A stretch of DNA of 64,000 bases, taken from Oscillospiraceae bacterium (GTDB lineage: Bacteria > Bacillota > Clostridia > Oscillospirales > Oscillospiraceae). Shown one piece after another: positions 36,036-44,154 of the stretch. The stretch's first letter is position 1. Each line of letters begins with the position of its first letter. The notes beneath the pieces were generated by a model. It had not been told where the DNA came from, made no database searches, and worked only from the letters and a program-made list of their open reading frames with translations. The stretch lies in the NCBI GenBank assembly GCA_022846075.1, contig AP025582.1, forward strand, positions 1,240,001-1,304,000, given 5' to 3'. Both the position numbers and the translations under genes were made by a program.

Positions 36036-37073
36036 ATGTCAGATCAAAACGCCGCCCTCTTTGACAAGCTGGACGGCTTCTATGTTACAAAATCGGAGCA
36101 TGACTGGCTGGAGCGGCGCTTTTCCAATATGACAGAGAAAGAAAAGATCCTGTTCCAAGGGGCGATGGAGTTGGAGAAGCCCCAAGAGATCGGCCATGTG
36201 ATGCGGATTGCGTCCCAACTGGACTGTTACGACCTCTTCTATGGCGCGGGAGACGAGGCCGCGCTTGGAAAATTTGTCATGGAGAGCATAGAGTGTTCCT
36301 CGGATGCCGCCCGTCCATTCCTGAATGCGGAGCATTTGGGGGCCGCCTACCACCAGTCGCAGAATGGAGCCTTTTGTAACGGTCACTATGTGCGGAACAT
36401 CAAACTGGCAGATCCCTTCGTAGAGGAAGATCCCACCCTCCAGCCGGTCGCCGGTGACTATGCCATACGAGTTAAACTGGCCAGCCGGAGCAATATGGAG
36501 GGGATTTGGGTTGGCTTCCCGGATTCCGGCGAGTATATCGACTCAAACCATCCGGACGAACTCCTGCTGGGGCTGGACTCGCTACAGGCAGAGAGCCTCA
36601 GCGAGTGCATCGCACTGGAGGTGGACTGCTGCCTGCCCCATCTGACGGGTATTCTCGACCAGTACGACTCAGCCAGCGAACTGGTTCGCCATGCCATTGA
36701 CTTCGGTTATGTTTGGGCGGAACAGGGTCAGGGGGCACCCCACTGGTTGGACAAATGGCAGGCGGTGCTGGAGCTGGAGGACTGCCACCGGCTGGATTTG
36801 GCTCTGGATCTCGCCCAGAATCTCCAGCACTATGAGTTCTTCCCCCGCGGCATGGACTTGGCCGCATACGGGCGGGAACTTGCGGTCCGAAACGGCGTGA
36901 TCCCGCCCAGCAGACTGATAACAGACGCCTTTGACGGGGCTGCCTACGCAGAGGCCAATATGGGTCAATATGGCCTCTCGACCACCGACCACGGCTATGT
37001 AGCCTGGAACGGTGGAGAGCGCCGGTATGAGTATAGCCAGCCTGAGCACCACAGTCCCGCTCTGTCAATATAG
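36036..37073 (+). CDS. ArdA-like protein (paralogue 4)
   Basis: 345 residues, three bases after the previous stop. It carries the C-terminal ArdA-like features: LALDLAQNLQHYEFFPRGMD, LAAYGRELAVRNG and a final TTDHGYVAWNGGERRYEY that parallels the YVAYCG end of paralogue 1. The first half (EHDWLERRFSNMTEKEKILF) is helical. It ends -SPALSI, without the Met. A strong terminator follows. Confidence 0.6.
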   Translation: MSDQNAALFDKLDGFYVTKSEHDWLERRFSNMTEKEKILFQGAMELEKPQEIGHVMRIASQLDCYDLFYGAGDEAALGKFVMESIECSSDAARPFLNAEHLGAAYHQSQNGAFCNGHYVRNIKLADPFVEEDPTLQPVAGDYAIRVKLASRSNMEGIWVGFPDSGEYIDSNHPDELLLGLDSLQAESLSECIALEVDCCLPHLTGILDQYDSASELVRHAIDFGYVWAEQGQGAPHWLDKWQAVLELEDCHRLDLALDLAQNLQHYEFFPRGMDLAAYGRELAVRNGVIPPSRLITDAFDGAAYAEANMGQYGLSTTDHGYVAWNGGERRYEYSQPEHHSPALSI

Positions 37074-37166
37074 CCGATCTATTGCCAAGTCACAAAAACC
37101 GCATCTGTCCGCTGCGGGAGCTGGGGGTGATTCGATGAAGTAAAAACAGGATATAGAATATGACAC

Positions 37167-37208
37167 AGGGGCCGTTTTCCGAAAGGGGAAAACGGCCCCT
37201 TCTTTTTT
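37167..37208 (+). terminator. Terminator before the HTH-dam genes
   Basis: A perfect 14-bp stem (37167-37180 with 37187-37200) is followed by TCTTTTTTAT. The next start codon is about 40 bases downstream. The gap 37074-37166 has no visible promoter. Confidence 0.9.
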
Positions 37209-37248
37209 ATGCCCTTTTTCGGAAAACAGGCCCGGAAAGGAGGCATTC

Positions 37249-37581
37249 ATGGAGAAAGAACGGCTGGCGGAATATCTGGAGCAGTACCACATGGGAGCTC
37301 TCAACGCCGCCACCAGCCGGGAGTTGGAACTGACCTTCGGCATCAAAGGGATTCAGGTTCGACACATGGTCAATGCCCTGCGGCGGGATGGCGTCCCCAT
37401 CGCCAGCAACGGGAGTGGATACTTCTATGCCGCCACGGACCAGGAGGTGCGGGCCACCATCGCCCATCTGACCAGGCGGATCAGCGGAATCGCGGCCGCC
37501 ATCCGGGGACTGGATCGGACTCTGGAGCGAGAGGATACCGCACAGACCCGCCTGCCGCTGGATGGGGGTGATACGCCCTGA
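37249..37581 (+). CDS. Small HTH protein upstream of dam
   Basis: 110 residues, with AAAGGAGG before the ATG. The pattern LAEYLEQYHMGALNAATSRE, ELTFGIKGIQVRHMVNALRR, then DGVPIASNGSGYFYA is a compact winged helix-turn-helix as seen in phage and plasmid regulators. It probably binds DNA, possibly regulating itself and the methylase that follows. It overlaps the best candidate start of the methylase. It lacks the shared tail. Confidence 0.65.
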   Translation: MEKERLAEYLEQYHMGALNAATSRELELTFGIKGIQVRHMVNALRRDGVPIASNGSGYFYAATDQEVRATIAHLTRRISGIAAAIRGLDRTLEREDTAQTRLPLDGGDTP

Positions 37582-37589
37582 ACAGTTTC

Positions 37590-38426
37590 ATGTCCTGGAT
37601 TGGAGGCAAGAAGGCCCTGCGGGAGTTGATCGTCCGGCTGTTCCCCCTCTACTATGAGCGGTACATTGAGGTGTTCGGCGGCGGGGGCTGGGTACTGTTC
37701 CACAAGCCTCCCGGCAACGACTTTGAGGTCTACAATGACTTCAACGGCCTGTTGGTCAACCTGTACCGCTGTGTGCGGGACAAACCGGAGGAACTGATGG
37801 AGGCTCTGCGGTATGTACTAAACGCACGGGAGGACTTTGACCGCATCCGCTCCGCCTTGGCGCGGGACAGCCCCGCCAGCGATGTCCAACGGGCGGCATG
37901 GTTCTATCAGCTCATCCGCTACAGCTACGCCTCCGGGCTGACCAGTTTTGGCAGCCAGCCCCACGATATGCGTAGCAATTTTTCGCTCATCGAGCAGGCC
38001 CACCGGAGGCTTGCCAAGGTGGTTATTGAGAACAAGGACTTTGAAAAACTGCTCCATCAATATGACCGGCCAGTGAGCTTTTTCTATCTCGACCCGCCCT
38101 ACCATGCCACCGAGGGGTATTACCAGAACATTGGTGAAGACGGTTTCACCGAAGCCGACCACATCCGCCTGCGGGACGCCCTGATGCGGATCGAGGGCAA
38201 ATTCCTGCTCTCCTACAACGACGACGCCTTTGTCCGCGGGCTGTACGACAGGCCAGGCATCTACCTCATGGAAACCACCCGTATCAACAACATCAAGCAG
38301 AGGTACGACAATGGGGCTCAGTTCCCGGAACTGCTTATCGCCAACTATGACCTGCGGGAGCGGAGCCGGGCGGTTCCCTCTCAAATGACGCTGTTTGACT
38401 GGAACGGGGGTGAGGCAATTGGATGA
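37590..38426 (+). CDS. DNA adenine-N6 methylase (Dam / D12 class)
   Basis: 278 residues from the ATG. SWIGGKKALRELIVRLFP is the SAM-binding FxGxK-type motif, VFGGGGWVLFHKPP follows, and FYLDPPYH (Asp about residue 167) is the DPPY catalytic motif. The target is often GATC, but this cannot be read from sequence. The ATG has no ribosome site; a CTG at 37578 in the same frame has GGGGG about nine bases upstream and would add MNSF, as in related proteins, so a non-AUG start overlapping the HTH gene is likely. It may protect element DNA from host nucleases or alter regulation. Confidence 0.88.
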   Translation: MSWIGGKKALRELIVRLFPLYYERYIEVFGGGGWVLFHKPPGNDFEVYNDFNGLLVNLYRCVRDKPEELMEALRYVLNAREDFDRIRSALARDSPASDVQRAAWFYQLIRYSYASGLTSFGSQPHDMRSNFSLIEQAHRRLAKVVIENKDFEKLLHQYDRPVSFFYLDPPYHATEGYYQNIGEDGFTEADHIRLRDALMRIEGKFLLSYNDDAFVRGLYDRPGIYLMETTRINNIKQRYDNGAQFPELLIANYDLRERSRAVPSQMTLFDWNGGEAIG

Positions 38427-38835
38427 ACAGCTCTCTGAACTGGAAAAGCTCCAGCAGGCGGCTCAGCTGATTGAGGAAATGAGTCAGGGCCGCCTTCAGG
38501 TCTGCCCCAGCGTAGTGGGTCAGGTCTATATCCGCCCGCAACACGATTCCAACTTGGGAATGGATATGCGGATCGACAGCATCCCCGGCCAGCCGCATTA
38601 CCGAATCACCTTTACCGCGCAGCTCCGCCGGATGGGGACGGATATGGTTGCGGACGATCTTCGGGCACTGCTGTCCGAGGTTGGCCAGACCTATGCGCTG
38701 ATGGCCGCCCTTGAAGCAAGGCGCTATACGCCGACAGGAGAAGATCTGACAGCCTTCCGGGACGGGCTGGCTGCCCAACAAGGACAGGAATGGCCGGGAG
38801 CATCCAATCCAGCCCGTTCTACAATTTCAATGTAA
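38419..38835 (+). CDS. Hypothetical ICE protein
   Basis: 138 residues if started at the TTG at 38419, which follows GGGGGTGAGG; an upstream GTG (38410) or TTG (38395) would lengthen it slightly. It overlaps the methylase end. It begins with a helical stretch (ELEKLQQAAQLIEEMSQG), then strands with GMDMRIDSIPGQPHYRITFT. No family is recognised. The tail is -RSTISM, matching the shared motif. Confidence 0.6.
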   Translation: MDEQLSELEKLQQAAQLIEEMSQGRLQVCPSVVGQVYIRPQHDSNLGMDMRIDSIPGQPHYRITFTAQLRRMGTDMVADDLRALLSEVGQTYALMAALEARRYTPTGEDLTAFRDGLAAQQGQEWPGASNPARSTISM

Positions 38836-38848
38836 TAAGGAGAAGAAG

Positions 38849-39391
38849 ATGAAATTCAACAAACAGATAAACAATGGTACTCTTTTGATTCCCGGCGGAG
38901 CGTTCAAGATCAGTGGCTTTGAGGGCGGAGAAAAGGTCGAGATCCACACGCTGGACAGCGCGGTGGTCGTTCTGAAAAAGCAAATGACCACCATGGAACT
39001 GATCCAGGCGATGGATGCCCTGCACCGGCTGGCCACGGAGCTCACCGTCCATCTGGCCAGAGTCTGTGGCACCTGTGATGACTGCGAGGATGGCTGCCCA
39101 TTCGATGATCTGGAGGACGGCATGCTGGAACTGCCAGACTACCTGCGGGAAGAAGCCGGCATCCCTGCCGGGGCCAAGCTCTGTGTCTATGTGGATGACG
39201 AAGAAAAGACCGTCACCATTGCCGAGGCCGGATATGACCATGACCTGCGGGATGTGCCTCCCTACCTGCTGGAGATGCTGGGTGAAGCCGGAATCTGCCT
39301 GGGCGAGCTGGAGGAACAGCTGATGGTGGGGAATCTCATCTACGGAGAACGCACCGCATGCAATGGGCAGGAGGAACACGGCGATGAGTAA
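38849..39391 (+). CDS. AbrB-like protein with Cys cluster
   Basis: 180 residues, with AAGGAGAAG before the ATG. Two swapped-hairpin-like segments, each with the LxLPxxLxxEAGI(P)xGxxL logic, are visible; LELPDYLREEAGIPAGAKLC is the clearer. Between them is C-x2-C-x2-C-x3-C (CGTCDDCEDGCP), which suggests a metal site. AbrB/MazE-type folds bind DNA as dimers. It overlaps the next gene, a relative, by eight bases, so the two may form a heterodimer. No shared tail. Confidence 0.65.
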   Translation: MKFNKQINNGTLLIPGGAFKISGFEGGEKVEIHTLDSAVVVLKKQMTTMELIQAMDALHRLATELTVHLARVCGTCDDCEDGCPFDDLEDGMLELPDYLREEAGIPAGAKLCVYVDDEEKTVTIAEAGYDHDLRDVPPYLLEMLGEAGICLGELEEQLMVGNLIYGERTACNGQEEHGDE

Positions 39392-39803
39392 GATCCATAC
39401 AACGGTTCGGGTCGGTGTAGACGGGTCTCTGACCCTGCCTGCATTTTTCATGCGCGGAATGGGCTATGAGCCGGGGGAAGAAGTTCCCATCACCACCCCA
39501 GCGAACCAGTACATCTGCGACTGTGACGCAAACAGCCTCCTGGTGACCAGAACCTGTGACGACGCTGAGTGTACCGGATACACCAGCAGCGGTATGGAAC
39601 TCAATCTGCCCGCCGCACTGTTATCCGAGGCATCTATCCCCGTGGGAGAAGAAGTCGCGGTTCTGGCCGCGGATGGAGCGCTCATCATCGTCCCCTCAAC
39701 GGAGGAACTGCGGGAGCTTTCGGTGGAGCTTTGCTGCCTGCTCAATGAGCTGGGCATCAGCCCGCTGACGATCCCCCCAGCGGGCAAATGGCGCCTGCCG
39801 TAA
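39384..39803 (+). CDS. AbrB-like protein, partner of the preceding gene
   Basis: 139 residues; the ATG at 39384 has GGAGG nine bases upstream and overlaps the previous stop. VRVGVDGSLTLPAFFMRGMG and MELNLPAALLSEASIPVGEE repeat the swapped-hairpin pattern of its neighbour. A short helical end (ELRELSVELCCLLNELGI) follows. A regulatory or DNA-binding role is inferred. No shared tail. Confidence 0.65.
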   Translation: MSKIHTTVRVGVDGSLTLPAFFMRGMGYEPGEEVPITTPANQYICDCDANSLLVTRTCDDAECTGYTSSGMELNLPAALLSEASIPVGEEVAVLAADGALIIVPSTEELRELSVELCCLLNELGISPLTIPPAGKWRLP

Positions 39804-39813
39804 AGGAGGCAAG

Positions 39814-40545
39814 ATGGAACAGGATATCTACCTCTATCCCGGCTCACAGTCAGAGGCCCACAGACTTGGGGAAGCTGCGCCCTGGGATGCAAGTTTCCAC
39901 GCCAATGTATCCTGTGCGCGGGACATCGAAGCCGTCATCCGCGTCTATGGCGACGGCCGCAGCGCATTAAAGCCGGAAGCATCCCAAATGGTGCTGAAAC
40001 GGTGGGGCTTCAAGCGGACCAATTTCGTCCTGGCCAACACGATAGAAAGGCTGGGGCCTTACAAGGAGCAGCTCAGCGCGGAAAACCAAGAATGGCAAAA
40101 GAAAGCCTATGTCCCACCCGATGATGCCCATAACCGTTATTTTGAAGTGGACACCGCCCTGGCGTATCTGGACGCATTTATCAGTCAAGTGAGGGAGGCA
40201 TACGGCAAGCTGGAACTATTTGGGCCGGAGCACTGCGAACCCAACTCCTATGAATCTCTGGACTATGAGGGCCGGGTGTTGGTGCTCAGTCCAGACACCC
40301 TCAAGGAGTCCTGCTGGACGCCCCAGAACCAGCTCTGGCTGGCCCATGACGGTTTTGGATGCAGCCCCCACGCTGTCGGTCGGTCTATCCGCTGTACCTG
40401 CCTGGGCGATGGAGAGCAGACCAGATGGAACCGCACAGACTTCACCGGCGTTCTGAAAGAGGAATTCCTCCCCGGCTGGGCCAGAGAAAAGCTGGAGGAG
40501 CTTCAAGGGCAGAACGCAGGCATGGGAGGGATGGAAATGACTTAA
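39814..40545 (+). CDS. DUF3849-domain ICE protein
   Basis: 243 residues, with AAAGGAGG before the ATG. Residues about 20-125 (FHANVSCARDIEAVIR, MVLKRWGFKRTNFVLANTIE, SAENQEWQKKAY) are a DUF3849 domain, typical of clostridial conjugative elements. The C-terminal part (LSPDTLKESCWTPQNQLWLA, then AHDGFGCSPHAVGRSIRCTC) is a second conserved module of such proteins. The function is unknown. The tail is -MGGMEMT. Confidence 0.75.
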   Translation: MEQDIYLYPGSQSEAHRLGEAAPWDASFHANVSCARDIEAVIRVYGDGRSALKPEASQMVLKRWGFKRTNFVLANTIERLGPYKEQLSAENQEWQKKAYVPPDDAHNRYFEVDTALAYLDAFISQVREAYGKLELFGPEHCEPNSYESLDYEGRVLVLSPDTLKESCWTPQNQLWLAHDGFGCSPHAVGRSIRCTCLGDGEQTRWNRTDFTGVLKEEFLPGWAREKLEELQGQNAGMGGMEMT

Positions 40546-40568
40546 CCGCAGAAAGGAGATATGCCGCC

Positions 40569-41120
40569 ATGCGAAGTGTGGAAATGAAAAATCGATGTCT
40601 GCTCTACTATGGGAATCCAGTGGGCTACAGGACAGAACAAGGAGTGGTGGCGGACTCCATGTTCCGCCGTGAGGAGTTGGAGGACTGGCTGGCAAGGAAG
40701 GGGCTGGCTGTCCGGTGGGAGGACGGCATCTATGACCGTCTCTCCAGCGGTGGATACCAGAAGGCAGCAGACAACGGGCCAGCCCTGAAATCCTGCCGTA
40801 TCTGGCAGCTCGGCCCCTCAGCTCCCGCCGCCATGCGCTTCATTGGGCTGGACCGCATGAGTGGTGAATATGGCGGACCTGACCTTACCCGTTACCAGGC
40901 AGTGTTTGACGGCACTGTCAGCACCAACAGTCTGGATGGGATCTGGGAGGCATTCTGTCGCAGGTCCCTGGGCAGCGACGGACAGCCGCTGGCCATCTCA
41001 GACCTTGTCGAACTCTACGACGATTCCGGCAGCGAGTTCTACTATGTGGACCGCACAGCTATCGTCCCCGTCCAACTGAAAGCCCCGGAGCAGGAATCAG
41101 GCATGACCATGACCCTGTGA
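40569..41120 (+). CDS. YodL-domain ICE protein
   Basis: 183 residues. The ATG at 40569 has AAAGGAG nine bases upstream; the longer frame to the left overlaps the previous gene and is rejected. A YodL domain is seen in the second half: LTRYQAVFDGTVSTNSLDGI, SLGSDGQPLAISDLVELYDD, then FYYVDRTAI. YodL domains recur in polyvalent proteins of mobile elements, with unknown role. The tail is -ESGMTMTL. Confidence 0.75.
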   Translation: MRSVEMKNRCLLYYGNPVGYRTEQGVVADSMFRREELEDWLARKGLAVRWEDGIYDRLSSGGYQKAADNGPALKSCRIWQLGPSAPAAMRFIGLDRMSGEYGGPDLTRYQAVFDGTVSTNSLDGIWEAFCRRSLGSDGQPLAISDLVELYDDSGSEFYYVDRTAIVPVQLKAPEQESGMTMTL

Positions 41121-41174
41121 CCCAAGAGCGGAAAAGCCACTTATTTTTTATATTCAGAAAAGGAGGAACACACC

Positions 41175-41570
41175 ATGGCAAAAGCGCAGACCACAAGTGA
41201 AACCCCCCAGGGAGAGGTTTCCCAGCAGGATACTCCTGTCCTTCCCATGCAGTATGATGTCCGTATCCACTCTATCCAGTTTGACGGTCCCTGCCGGGCC
41301 ACCGCATCGCTGAACATCAACGGCTGTTTTGCCGTCCGGGGCGTCAAGCTCATGGAGGGCAGCAATGGGCTGTTTGTATCCATGCCCGGCCAGATCAACA
41401 GCAAGGGTGAAATCAAGGACATCTGTTTTCCGTACACACGGGAGGCACGCGCCGAACTGGAATCGGCTGTCGTGACCGCCTACCAGCAGGCACTGACGCA
41501 GGGGATGAACCGCTCTCCCCAGTCCGCGCCGGACCCCACGGCACAGCAGGCTCAGAAGATGGGTATGTGA
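41175..41570 (+). CDS. SpoVG-family protein carried by the element
   Basis: 131 residues, with AAAAGGAGG before the ATG. The central part (VRIHSIQFDGPCRATASLNI, then VRGVKLMEGSNGLFVSMPG, DICFPYTREARAELESAV) is the SpoVG fold, a small RNA- and DNA-binding regulator in Firmicutes. Extra N- and C-terminal stretches are absent from the chromosomal type. It may adjust gene expression in a new host. The tail -AQKMGM belongs to the shared motif. Confidence 0.9.
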   Translation: MAKAQTTSETPQGEVSQQDTPVLPMQYDVRIHSIQFDGPCRATASLNINGCFAVRGVKLMEGSNGLFVSMPGQINSKGEIKDICFPYTREARAELESAVVTAYQQALTQGMNRSPQSAPDPTAQQAQKMGM

Positions 41571-41622
41571 CCCACTGACCACACAACAATCAACAATCTA
41601 AAATTTTGAGGAGGAACTCTCT

Positions 41623-41886
41623 ATGAAGAAGATGTTCAACAAGATGTCCAACACCGTGAAGACGATGACCTGCAAGGCCCACTGCGCCATGACCTGCGCC
41701 CGTGCCCACCTGTCCGCCCCTCTCTGCAACACTCGCGGCGAGGGCTACATCGACACCGCCATCAAGATCCTGATTGCCGTGGTGCTGGGCGCCCTGCTCC
41801 TGGCTGGCCTCTACACTCTGTTCGGGGACACCGTCCTGCCCACCGTGACCGAGCGCGTAGAGGAAATGTTTGACTACAAGGGCTGA
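41623..41886 (+). CDS. Small pilin-like membrane protein (DUF6133 type)
   Basis: 87 residues, with GAGGAGG before the ATG. A Cys-containing leader of about 38 residues leads to RGEGYIDTAIKIL, a glycine followed by a helix (ILIAVVLGALLLAGLYTLF). If a prepilin peptidase cuts after the Gly, the mature protein has an acidic residue (Asp) at +5, as pilins need. The same RGEGYID appears in the pseudopilin at 48526. It stands directly before the prepilin peptidase gene, so it is the best candidate for the major pilin of the Tad-like locus. Confidence 0.65.
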   Translation: MKKMFNKMSNTVKTMTCKAHCAMTCARAHLSAPLCNTRGEGYIDTAIKILIAVVLGALLLAGLYTLFGDTVLPTVTERVEEMFDYKG

Positions 41887-41892
41887 TACCCG

Positions 41893-42312
41893 GTGCAGGC
41901 GTTCCTGTTTCTCACGGCACTGGCCGCTGCCTCTGCGGTGGACTGCCGCAAGCGTACTATCCCGGATTTCCTCTGTCTTTTGACCGCCGCGGCGGGGCTG
42001 ATCTCCTTCAGCCCCGCCCAGTTTTTTGGAGTGCTGGCGGCTCTGCCCCTGCTGATTGCCGCCCTGATCCGGCCGGAGTGCATGGGCGGCGGCGACATCA
42101 AACTCACTGCTGCGGCCGGCTTTGTGCTGGGCTTTTGGCGGGGGATCTGGGGGATGGCGCTGGGTCTGCTGCTGGCGGTGCTGTATTTCTGCACCGCTAT
42201 GTTATTTCAAAAATTCATTCATCATCCGCTACCCGCAATGACACGGGCGGCGCTGCCGCTGGGACCATTTTTATCCATCGGCTTTGCCGCACTATACTGT
42301 TTTGGAGGTTGA
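41893..42312 (+). CDS. Prepilin peptidase (A24, TadV/CpaA-like)
   Basis: 139 residues from a GTG. The two aspartate motifs of the A24 family are present: DCRKRTIPD near residues 17-25 and MGGGDIKL near 64-71. Five to six membrane segments are visible. It should process the pilin-like proteins of this locus at the inner membrane. It lacks an N-methylase domain, as in Tad systems. Confidence 0.85.
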   Translation: MQAFLFLTALAAASAVDCRKRTIPDFLCLLTAAAGLISFSPAQFFGVLAALPLLIAALIRPECMGGGDIKLTAAAGFVLGFWRGIWGMALGLLLAVLYFCTAMLFQKFIHHPLPAMTRAALPLGPFLSIGFAALYCFGG

Positions 42313-42317
42313 CTGCT

Positions 42318-42446
42318 ATGAAGAAGTTCCATGTAACGAGAAAGACTGTGCTCACCATCGTTGGCGTGACCCTGCCCCTGACGGCGGCCGCCATTCTTCT
42401 GCCCCGGTTGAAGCGGAGCAGAAGGGCCAGATCGGTCCGGGCGTAA
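42318..42446 (+). CDS. Tiny membrane peptide in the pilus locus
   Basis: 42 residues starting MKKFHVTRKTVLTIVG, with one hydrophobic helix and a strongly basic end (RLKRSRRARSVRA). GGAGGTTGACTGCT precedes the ATG. It is in line between the peptidase and cpaB genes. Function unknown. Confidence 0.55.
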   Translation: MKKFHVTRKTVLTIVGVTLPLTAAAILLPRLKRSRRARSVRA

Positions 42447-42493
42447 TGCCCGGACTTTCCGCCCCAACATGAAATCAAGGAGGAAATGCCAGT

Positions 42494-43339
42494 ATGAGTT
42501 TTTTGAAAAATCGCACCGTGGTCGGTGTAATCTGCATCCTGCTCTCCCTGCTGATCTGCTTCGGTCTGACCCCGCTGTTCAACCAGAGCGTCAGCCAGAA
42601 AGCTGAGATCGTGCGGGTAGTCCAGCCCATCCGGGCCGGCGATGAGATCACCGAGAGCATGGTTCAGATCGTGGAGGTGGGCGGCTATAATCTCCCAGAG
42701 GATGTCCTTCGGCAGAAAGAGAGCGCCGTGGGTAAATACGCTACTGCGGATCTGGCTGTGGGCGACTATATCATCCCTTCCAAACTCTCAGACGCCCCAG
42801 CAGCGGAAAACGCCTACCTGTACAGCCTGGACGGGAGCCAGCAGGCCATCTCCGTGTCCATCAAAAGTTTTGCGGAGGGGCTCTCCGGCAAGCTGCAGAG
42901 CGGCGACATTGTGTCGGTGATCGCCCCGGACTACAAGCAGCAGGGCCAGACCGTTGTCCCCGCTGAGCTGCAGTATGTGGAGATCATCAGTGTTACCGCC
43001 TCCTCCGGCTATGACGCCAACACCGGTGAGCCTGTGGACGAGGAGGATGACAAGGAACTGCCCGATACTGTCACCCTGCTGGTGTCCCCCGAGCAGGCCA
43101 AAGTGTTGGCCGAGCTGGAGGCCGAGGGGACCATCCATCTGGCGCTGGTCTACCGGGGCGACCGGGAGAATGCCGACAAGTTCCTGACCTCTCAAGACGA
43201 GATCATTCTGGAATTGTATCCCCCGGAGCCGGACCCCGAGGAGAAACCACAGGAGAATCCCGCAGAGTCCGAACCCGCCGCCGACTCCAGCGAAACCGCA
43301 GAAACGGAGGCGCCCGCGAAAACCGAGGAGGTGGCCTGA
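42494..43339 (+). CDS. CpaB/RcpC-like Flp pilus assembly protein
   Basis: 281 residues. An N-terminal membrane anchor (VVGVICILLSLLICFGLTPL) is followed by an SAF domain (VVQPIRAGDEITESMVQIVE) and an RcpC-type region (ISVSIKSFAEGLSGKLQSGD, then VTLLVSPEQAKVLAELEAEG). A Pro/Glu-rich tail of about 45 residues ends it. In Tad systems CpaB links the inner-membrane complex to the cell surface. It overlaps the next start by one base. Confidence 0.85.
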   Translation: MSFLKNRTVVGVICILLSLLICFGLTPLFNQSVSQKAEIVRVVQPIRAGDEITESMVQIVEVGGYNLPEDVLRQKESAVGKYATADLAVGDYIIPSKLSDAPAAENAYLYSLDGSQQAISVSIKSFAEGLSGKLQSGDIVSVIAPDYKQQGQTVVPAELQYVEIISVTASSGYDANTGEPVDEEDDKELPDTVTLLVSPEQAKVLAELEAEGTIHLALVYRGDRENADKFLTSQDEIILELYPPEPDPEEKPQENPAESEPAADSSETAETEAPAKTEEVA

Positions 43340-44154
43340 TGCTGAGCTTCAAGAAAGCGGGTATTTTTTCCCGAGGAAGTGGCCAGGAGGACGCCTGTGA
43401 GCAGGAGGATCAGAGCGGCGGGGTGCTGGCGGTGTGGGGCAGCCCCGGCAGCGGCAAGACCACCGTGGCCGTGCGGCTGGCCAAGTATCTGGCCGACAAG
43501 CGCCGGAATGTGATCCTCCTTCTCTGCGACATGACAGCCCCAATGCTTCCCTGTATCTGCCCGGCGGCAGATCTGGAGTGCGAGCGTTCCCTCGGGAGCG
43601 TGTTGGCCGCCGCCCATGTGTCGGAGAATCTGGTCAAGAACAACCTGGTCACCCACAAACGCCTGGGTTACCTCACCATGCTGGGGATGCTCAAGGGAGA
43701 GAATGAGTACACCTACCCGCCTTACAACGAGGTGCAGGCGCGGGAGCTCATCGACTGCCTGCGGGAGATCGCTCCCTATGTGGTCATTGACTGCGGCAGT
43801 TACATCGCCAACGACATCCTCTCCGCTGTGGCGCTCATGGAGGCGGATTCCGTCCTGCGGCTGGCCAACGCCGACCTCAAGAGCATCAGCTACCTGTCCA
43901 GCCAACTTCCCCTCCTGCGGGATGCCAAATGGGATACGGACAAGCAGTACAAGACCGCCAGCAATGTAAAGCCCCAGCAGGCCGGGGATCACATGAGTCA
44001 GGCGCTGGGGACAGTGGCCTTCACGCTGCCCCATTCGGCGGAGCTGGAGGGACAGTATCTGGCCGGCAACCTGCTGGCGGACCTATCCATGAAGGACAGC
44101 CGGGTATTCCGCAAGGAGATCGAGAAGATTGCCAGGGAGGTGTTTGGGTGTTAG
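43339..44154 (+). CDS. CpaE/TadZ-like ATPase
   Basis: 271 residues. VWGSPGSGKTTVAVRLAKYL is a Walker A loop near residue 34. It lacks the extra Lys of classical deviant ParA/MinD loops. YVVIDCGSYIANDILSAV is the Walker B region. It corresponds to CpaE/TadZ, which positions the pilus machine. It overlaps cpaF by seven bases. Confidence 0.75.
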   Translation: MLSFKKAGIFSRGSGQEDACEQEDQSGGVLAVWGSPGSGKTTVAVRLAKYLADKRRNVILLLCDMTAPMLPCICPAADLECERSLGSVLAAAHVSENLVKNNLVTHKRLGYLTMLGMLKGENEYTYPPYNEVQARELIDCLREIAPYVVIDCGSYIANDILSAVALMEADSVLRLANADLKSISYLSSQLPLLRDAKWDTDKQYKTASNVKPQQAGDHMSQALGTVAFTLPHSAELEGQYLAGNLLADLSMKDSRVFRKEIEKIAREVFGC

